Shown: piece after piece, positions 6,647-10,059 of the stretch
How the letters are laid out: each line of letters starts with the position of its first letter
Numbering within the stretch: the first letter of the stretch is position 1
NCBI GenBank assembly: GCA_046724395.1
Contig: JBKOWM010000149.1
Span: forward strand, 1-10,059
DNA from: DATAEU01 sp046724395
GTDB lineage: Bacteria; Actinomycetota; UBA4738; HRBIN12
Direction: 5' to 3'
Length of the DNA: 10,059 bases
The notes under the pieces: model-generated
Seen by the model: the letters and a program-made list of their open reading frames with translations, nothing else
What the model was told of the DNA's origin: nothing
The model's database searches: none
Position numbers and translations under genes: made by a program

Positions 6647-8293
6647 TTGGCAAACGTGCTCGGGATCAATGCCGTGTTCCACGATCCGGCGGCCGCGCTC
6701 GTCGTCGAGGGCGAGATCGTGGCCGCCGCCGAGGAGGAGCGTTTCTCCCGCCGCAAGCACGGGAAGGACTCCGTCCCCTTCTCGACGTGGGAGCTGCCCG
6801 AGCACGCGGCTCGGTGGTGCCTTCGCAAGGGTGGGCTCGCCGCCGAGGATCTCGACGCGGTTGGGTATTCGTATGACCCGGCGCTTGCCGCCCGTTCCGG
6901 CGCCGACATCGCCACCGACGGGTGGGAGGGCCTGCGAACGCTCTACGCTGAGCGCGCACCGTTGTTCCTGCGGACGAGCCTGTCTCTCGACCCGGCGATC
7001 GTCCGATTCGTCCCACACCACCTCGCGCACGCCGCCTCCGCGTTCCTCGCCGGGCCGCATTCGACCGCGAGCGTCATGGTGCTCGACGGCCGCGGCGAAC
7101 GCAGCTCGTATCTCGCGGGGCGCGCACTCGATGGGGAGCTCTCGATCCTCGCGACGCAGCCGCTGCCACACTCGCTCGGGCTCATGTACGAGGATGTCAC
7201 CGAGCACCTCGGCTTCCGGCGCTCGTCGGACGAGTACAAGGTCATGGGTCTGGCCGCCTACGGCCGTCCCGTCTTCCTCGACGACCTCCGCCGAGCGATC
7301 CGTCCGACGTCCGACGGCGGCTTCGAGGTCGATCCGATCGACTGGTCGACGTTCGTCGATCGGCGAACGAGCGAGGCGTGGGAACTCGCCCACGCCGACT
7401 TGGCGATGAGCGTGCAGGTCAGGCTGGAGGAGATTCTCCTGCACCTCGCGGAGTGGATTCACGAGCGAACGGGCGACGAGGCGCTCGTGATGGCCGGAGG
7501 CGTCGCGCTGAACTGCCTTGCGAACTCCCGCATCTCGCGCGAGGGACCGTTCCGGTCGCTCTGGGTGCAGCCGGCGGCCGGTGACGCCGGCACGGCGCTC
7601 GGGGCGGCCCTCGCCGTCGCGCGCGATCTAGGCGACGACGTGCGGCCGATGACGACGGCGGCCCTCGGGCCCGATTGGTCTGACGCGGAGATCGAGGAAG
7701 CGCTCATCCGGGCGGATCTCCGGTTCGAGCGCCCGATCGACGTCGCCGACGCGGTCGCGGACGTGGTTGCCGACGACGGGATCGTCGCGTGGTTCCAGGG
7801 CGGGGCCGAGTACGGACCCCGTGCGCTCGGTCATCGCAGCCTGCTGGCCGACGCGCGCAATCCCGACAATCTCGAGCGGCTGAACGACGTGAAGGGCCGC
7901 GAGCAATTCCGTCCGGTCGCGCCGATGGTCTTGGCAGAACGCGCCGAGGCGATCTTCGATGGACCGCTGCCGAGCCCCTTCATGCTCTTCACTCACGAGG
8001 TTCGCCCGGGGTGGCGAGGCCGAATCCCGGCGGCAACGCACGTAGATGGCTCGGCCCGCATCCAGACCGTCGATCGCGGCGACGAGCCCCTGCTCGCGCG
8101 CATGCTCGAGGCATTCGAGCGCCGGACGGGCGTCCCGGTCGTCATCAACACCAGCCTGAACACCGCGGGCCGCCCGATCGTCAATTCGCCGCGGGACGCG
8201 CTCGAGGTCTTCGGATCCGCGCCCGTGACGGCGCTCGCCATCGGCTCCTTCCTCGTCCGCCGGGAGCGGCTGTTCGGCCGGCTCGCCGCCTGA
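6647..8293 (+). CDS. NodU/CmcH/TobZ-type O-carbamoyltransferase
   Basis: A 548-residue protein with both family domains. The N-terminal Kae1-like domain opens LGINAVFHDPAAAL and EEERFSRRKHGK. It carries the metal-binding pattern H124-x3-H128 (PHHLAHAASAF) and D147 (VMVLDGRGE), with the same spacing as His114/His118/Asp137 of TobZ. A further metal/nucleotide loop is QPAAGDAGTALGAAL (D313). The C-terminal domain, from about residue 345, includes FQGGAEYGPRALGHRSLLAD and KGREQFRPVAPMVL, then NTSLNTAGRPIVNSP. Relatives use carbamoyl phosphate and ATP, via carbamoyl-adenylate, to carbamoylate a sugar hydroxyl (Nod factor, tobramycin) or an antibiotic core (cephamycin). Here the acceptor is probably the glycan or heptose made by its neighbours. 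The TTG start is set by GGAGGG and a candidate stress promoter upstream. The HAD phosphatase gene follows within six bases. Confidence 0.92.
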   Translation: MANVLGINAVFHDPAAALVVEGEIVAAAEEERFSRRKHGKDSVPFSTWELPEHAARWCLRKGGLAAEDLDAVGYSYDPALAARSGADIATDGWEGLRTLYAERAPLFLRTSLSLDPAIVRFVPHHLAHAASAFLAGPHSTASVMVLDGRGERSSYLAGRALDGELSILATQPLPHSLGLMYEDVTEHLGFRRSSDEYKVMGLAAYGRPVFLDDLRRAIRPTSDGGFEVDPIDWSTFVDRRTSEAWELAHADLAMSVQVRLEEILLHLAEWIHERTGDEALVMAGGVALNCLANSRISREGPFRSLWVQPAAGDAGTALGAALAVARDLGDDVRPMTTAALGPDWSDAEIEEALIRADLRFERPIDVADAVADVVADDGIVAWFQGGAEYGPRALGHRSLLADARNPDNLERLNDVKGREQFRPVAPMVLAERAEAIFDGPLPSPFMLFTHEVRPGWRGRIPAATHVDGSARIQTVDRGDEPLLARMLEAFERRTGVPVVINTSLNTAGRPIVNSPRDALEVFGSAPVTALAIGSFLVRRERLFGRLAA

Positions 8294-8298
8294 CGGCG

Positions 8299-8841
8299 TT
8301 GCGCGCGGGTTCGGCTCTGCGAGCCCCCGATGCGGTGCTACTCGACCGGGACGGAACGCTGATCGCCGACGTCCCGTACAACGGGGATCCGTCGAAGGTC
8401 GTTGCGGTGCCGGGCGCCCGTCGGGCGCTCGACCGTCTTCGGGCGCGCGGGATGAAGCTCGCGATCGTCTCGAACCAAAGCGGCGTCGGTCGAAGGCTGA
8501 TCACGATGGAACAGGTCGAGGCGGTCAACAGACGGGTCGAGGAGCTCCTCGGTCCGATCGGTCCGGTGTTCGTATGTCCGCATGCGCCCGACGACGCGTG
8601 TCGCTGCCGCAAGCCCGAGTCCGAGCTCGTGGAGCGGGCGGCCGCGGCGCTCGGCGTCGCGCCCAGCCGTTGTTCGCTCGTCGGCGACACAGGAGCCGAC
8701 GTCGCCGCGGCGCTCGCGGCCGGCGCGCGGCCGATTCTCGTGCCGAACGAGTTCACGCGCCCGGAGGAGACGGCTTCCGCGCCCGAGGTGGCGCGATCGC
8801 TCGAGGAGGCCGTTTCGATCCTGTTGGGAACCTTGTCGTGA
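8299..8841 (+). CDS. HAD phosphatase, GmhB-type (heptose-1,7-bisphosphate 7-phosphatase-like)
   Basis: A 180-residue HAD hydrolase with every signature of the GmhB/HisB-N subfamily. Motif I is LLDRDGTL (nucleophile D16, acid/base D18), motif II is VSNQSGVGR (S58), and motif III is K105. Motif IV is VGDTGADV (D130, D134). Between them is the zinc loop CPHAPDDACRCRKP (C93, H95, C101, C103). GmhB removes the 7-phosphate of D-glycero-D-manno-heptose 1,7-bisphosphate. Histidinol-phosphate phosphatase (HisB-N) is the close alternative, but the GmhA-like domain and the GT9 gene in the same cluster favour the heptose role. TTG 8299 is the chosen start; it has no good ribosome site and may rely on coupling to the carbamoyltransferase, whose stop is five bases upstream. 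GTG 8335 would leave too little before motif I. Confidence 0.85.
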   Translation: MRAGSALRAPDAVLLDRDGTLIADVPYNGDPSKVVAVPGARRALDRLRARGMKLAIVSNQSGVGRRLITMEQVEAVNRRVEELLGPIGPVFVCPHAPDDACRCRKPESELVERAAAALGVAPSRCSLVGDTGADVAAALAAGARPILVPNEFTRPEETASAPEVARSLEEAVSILLGTLS

Positions 8842-8881
8842 GCGATGGCCTGGTTCCGGCTGGTGATAGGTGCGACGGTGG

Positions 8882-8901
8882 CCGGCTAGGCGCGCAGCCG
8901 G
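8882..8901. terminator. Possible bidirectional hairpin between convergent genes
   Basis: CCGGCT and AGCCGG pair around an eight-base loop in the short gap between the convergent phosphatase and small-membrane-protein genes. The stem is only six pairs and has no T-run on either side. Its position is right for a shared terminator, but the structure is weak. Confidence 0.3.
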
Positions 8902-8904
8902 ACG

Positions 8905-9144
8905 TCACGCGGACCCGAAGTCCGGCTCCCAGTCACGGATCGCCTCCGCGGCGCGAACGAGGATCGCCGCCCCGCCCGCGAGCGCTATGAGTCGACCGAC
9001 GGGGTGCCGGCGGACGCCCGGCAGACGCATGACGAGCGGTGCGGCGACGATGACGCCGGCGGCGACCATCGCGCGTGCTTGTCGGCCGCTGGGCGATGCG
9101 AGAAGCACTTTCGCCGTGTCGGCCGTCTCCCCGATGACCCCCAC
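8905..9144 (-). CDS. Small membrane protein, 79 residues, unrecognised
   Basis: I do not recognise a family. The product has two likely membrane helices, about residues 24-39 (ARAMVAAGVIVAAPLV) and 49-66 (VGRLIALAGGAAILVRAA). They are joined by a basic loop (RLPGVRRHP), which predicts that the loop faces the cytoplasm and both ends lie outside, though in so short a protein this is uncertain. The C-terminus is acidic (DWEPDFGSA). It starts with GTG at 9144; GAGGAGG about ten bases upstream is a good ribosome site. The GTG shares one base with the stop of a 35-residue upstream ORF (TAGTG), which suggests translational coupling. It is last in a minus-strand row beginning with the DksA-like gene. 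Confidence 0.65.
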   Translation of the reverse strand: MGVIGETADTAKVLLASPSGRQARAMVAAGVIVAAPLVMRLPGVRRHPVGRLIALAGGAAILVRAAEAIRDWEPDFGSA

Positions 9145-9251
9145 TACGCACTCGCCTCCTCGACGTCCTCGCTCGTTGCGATCCTCGACTCGAGGGGCGC
9201 CACCAAGGCCGGACTGGCCTTCCCGCCGAGTTGCGGCTCGTCGTCCCGCAT
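9144..9251 (-). CDS. Hypothetical 35-residue microprotein coupled to the small membrane protein
   Basis: ATG at 9251 is preceded by AAGAGG six bases upstream, and 35 sense codons follow, starting MRDDEPQLGG and ending SEDVEEASA. Nearly all third positions are G or C, as in the real genes around it. The product is acidic and soluble with no recognisable motif. Its TAG overlaps the GTG of the next gene by one base, a typical coupling arrangement. It may be a genuine microprotein or a leader whose translation sets expression of the membrane protein. Support is ribosome site, codon pattern and overlap only. Confidence 0.5.
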   Translation of the reverse strand: MRDDEPQLGGKASPALVAPLESRIATSEDVEEASA

Positions 9252-9275
9252 GTCAATCCTCTTGCGTGTTGACCC

Positions 9276-9665
9276 TCACGTAGCGTGCGCCTCCCGCTCG
9301 GCGCGCGCCTGATCGTCGACGCAGAAGCGCGCTTCCGGCCTGGCCTCGAGCCGCGCCGGCGCGATCTCGCGGCCGCACGCCTCGCAGATGCCGTACGTCC
9401 CCTCTTCGATCCGCTTCAACGCGCGATCGACGTCGGCGAGCTCTGCCTCTATCTGCTCGACGATCGACTGGTCTTTCTCCTGCTCGAACATCTCGGTCCC
9501 CAGGTCCGCGGGGTGCTGGTCGGCGAGCGAGAGCTCCGATAGTGCGTCGCGCTCGGAGACTCCCTCGCCCGGCTCGCCGGAGAGACCGTGCCGGATCCCC
9601 TCGAGGCGTTCGCGCTCCTGCAACAGTCGCTCGCGTGCCCTTCCGATGTTCACGTGTGAAGGCAT
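9276..9665 (-). CDS. DksA/TraR-family zinc-finger protein, YteA-like
   Basis: A 129-residue protein. An N-terminal coiled-coil segment (RARERLLQERERLEGIRHG) is followed by the Gram-positive YteA/YocK signature DQHPADLGTEMFEQEKDQSI (50-69). A second helix (IEAELADVDRALKRIEEGTY) leads into a C-terminal zinc finger, GICEACGREI...RFCVDD. The finger is C94-x2-C97-x17-C115-x2-D118, so the usual fourth cysteine is an aspartate. DksA proteins enter the RNA polymerase secondary channel and, in proteobacteria, act with ppGpp; the Gram-positive YteA-like branch is often stress-linked and less understood. AAGGA five bases before ATG 9665 sets the start, although the frame is open farther upstream. A SigB-type promoter candidate lies at 9695-9720. 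Confidence 0.88.
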   Translation of the reverse strand: MPSHVNIGRARERLLQERERLEGIRHGLSGEPGEGVSERDALSELSLADQHPADLGTEMFEQEKDQSIVEQIEAELADVDRALKRIEEGTYGICEACGREIAPARLEARPEARFCVDDQARAEREAHAT

Positions 9666-9694
9666 GGCGATCCTTTCGGTGAAGGCCGTCCGAT

Positions 9695-9720
9695 ATACCC
9701 TGGCGGCGACGCCGTTGAAC
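9695..9720 (-). promoter_or_regulatory. Candidate SigB-type promoter of the DksA-like gene
   Basis: On the complementary strand GTTCAA (9720-9715) is followed by 14 bases and GGGTAT (9700-9695). The -10 is identical to the Bacillus SigB consensus. The predicted transcript start near 9688 gives a leader of about 23 bases containing the ribosome site, and excludes longer translations of the DksA-like frame. Confidence 0.6.
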
Positions 9721-9737
9721 GTGCCGTCGAACGGCAC
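9721..9737. promoter_or_regulatory. Inverted repeat between two divergent stress-type promoters
   Basis: GTGCCGT and ACGGCAC pair around a three-base centre (CGA). The repeat touches the upstream edge of the DksA-like -35 hexamer and lies 27 bases upstream of the opposing -35 hexamer (9765). This fits an operator or activator site shared by the divergent genes. It may also be chance. Confidence 0.35.
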
Positions 9738-9764
9738 CGTCGGACGACCGGTCGGTCACACACA

Positions 9765-9790
9765 GTTTGCCGCGAATCTCGACGGGGTAG
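9765..9790 (+). promoter_or_regulatory. Candidate SigB-type promoter of the proline-rich ORF
   Basis: GTTTGC (9765-9770), 14 bases, GGGTAG (9785-9790). The -35 is identical to that in front of the carbamoyltransferase gene. The predicted start near 9797 leaves about 20 bases before ATG 9817, with GAGG at 9808-9811 between. It is divergent from the DksA-like promoter. Confidence 0.5.
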
Positions 9791-9816
9791 CCCGAGGACG
9801 GACTCGCGAGGTTCAC

Positions 9817-10005
9817 ATGCTCGAGAAGAATATGAACAACCGCCGTCACGCGGGCGATCCGCAGCCGCCGGGCCCAGCACCCGAGCCGCCGCAGCCGCCC
9901 TCCCCGCCGACGCCCGTCCCACAGCCTCCGCCGCCGCCCGATCAGCCGCCCGTTCCGACCGCCGAGCCGGCCGGGGGGCGTGCGCGACGCGAATCTCTGC
10001 GGTAA
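9817..10005 (+). CDS. Proline-rich small protein, 62 residues, hypothetical
   Basis: The ORF starts MLEKNMNNRRHAGDPQPPG and runs through about 37 residues in which proline is nearly every second residue (PEPPQPPSPPTPVPQPP, then PPPPPDQPPVP). It ends in a basic tail (GGRARRESLR). No signal peptide or helix is visible; the middle should form an extended polyproline coil. No function is recognised. Such segments act as spacers or SH3/WW-like ligands, but nothing here specifies a partner. Support is a GAGG ribosome site five bases before the ATG and a well-spaced SigB-type promoter. A second in-frame ATG at 9832 is possible. The composition is low-complexity, so a spurious ORF cannot be excluded. 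The remaining 54 bases to the window end hold no gene; GGGGAGG at 10045-10051 could be the ribosome site of a gene starting just outside. Confidence 0.5.
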   Translation: MLEKNMNNRRHAGDPQPPGPAPEPPQPPSPPTPVPQPPPPPDQPPVPTAEPAGGRARRESLR

Positions 10006-10059
10006 CGGCGCCACGAGCGTCCGGCCGGTAGCGTGCGGGGCCGAGGGGAGGTCGGACCG

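Noticed and set aside
6446..7462. 338-codon minus-strand frame ending in MRIAVVGCG
   Set aside because: Most of it is the shadow of the carbamoyltransferase. Only the last nine codons are meaningful, and these are counted as the start of the dehydrogenase relic.
8910..8924. Small hairpin CGGAC-CCGAA-GTCCG
   Set aside because: It lies inside the 3' end of the small membrane protein gene, has only five pairs and no T-run, and is likely coding coincidence.
9253..10014. 253-codon minus-strand frame covering the DksA-like gene and the proline-rich ORF
   Set aside because: Its translation is Arg/Gly low complexity; the overlapping frame has clear DksA/TraR signatures and a ribosome site.
1..10059. 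CRISPR arrays, tRNA/rRNA genes, insertion sequences, attachment sites
   Set aside because: No spaced direct repeats, cloverleaf-like segments, transposase or integrase motifs, or terminal inverted repeats were seen by eye on either strand.

Overview
The window is about 70 % G+C. Its genes have strong GGAGG-type ribosome sites, frequent GTG/TTG starts, and promoter-like sites resembling the general-stress sigma factor (SigB type) of Gram-positive bacteria. I infer a member of the Actinomycetota, possibly a soil Thermoleophilia/Gaiellales-type lineage. That placement is a guess from style and gene content, not proven here.

Layout. (1) 1-1487, minus strand: the N-terminal 495 residues of a sensor with at least four PAS domains; its output domain lies off the left edge. 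(2) 1620-2378, plus: a CsbD-family stress protein and a membrane-anchored BON-domain protein. (3) 2540-6363, plus: a tight cluster of a GT4 glycosyltransferase fused to a GmhA-type heptose isomerase, a short-chain dehydrogenase, and a GT9 heptosyltransferase-like enzyme. (4) 6331-6475, minus: a tiny relic of a UDP-glucose dehydrogenase gene, with its first nine codons joined to its last ~39. (5) 6647-8841, plus: a NodU/CmcH/TobZ-type O-carbamoyltransferase followed by a GmhB-type HAD phosphatase. (6) 8905-9665, minus: a DksA/TraR (YteA-like) protein, a 35-residue microprotein and a 79-residue small membrane protein. (7) 9817-10005, plus: a divergent 62-residue proline-rich small protein.

How it may work together. 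GmhA-like isomerase, GmhB-like phosphatase and GT9 transferase are the signature of nucleotide-heptose synthesis and transfer. This is familiar from Gram-negative LPS and some S-layer or antibiotic pathways. Here they sit with a GT4 enzyme, a dehydrogenase and a carbamoyltransferase, which suggests a carbamoylated heptose-containing glycoconjugate. The kinase and nucleotidyltransferase steps (HldE, or HddA/HddC) are not in the window.

The most striking signal is regulatory. Five separate intergenic regions carry GTTYNN-N14-GGGWAN-like sites, all with the same 14-base spacer, each correctly placed and oriented in front of a gene: csbD-like, GT4-GmhA, carbamoyltransferase, DksA-like, and the proline-rich ORF. 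Together with CsbD, BON, a YteA-type DksA protein and a multi-PAS sensor, this suggests that the heptose/carbamoyl glycan genes belong to a SigB-like general stress regulon.
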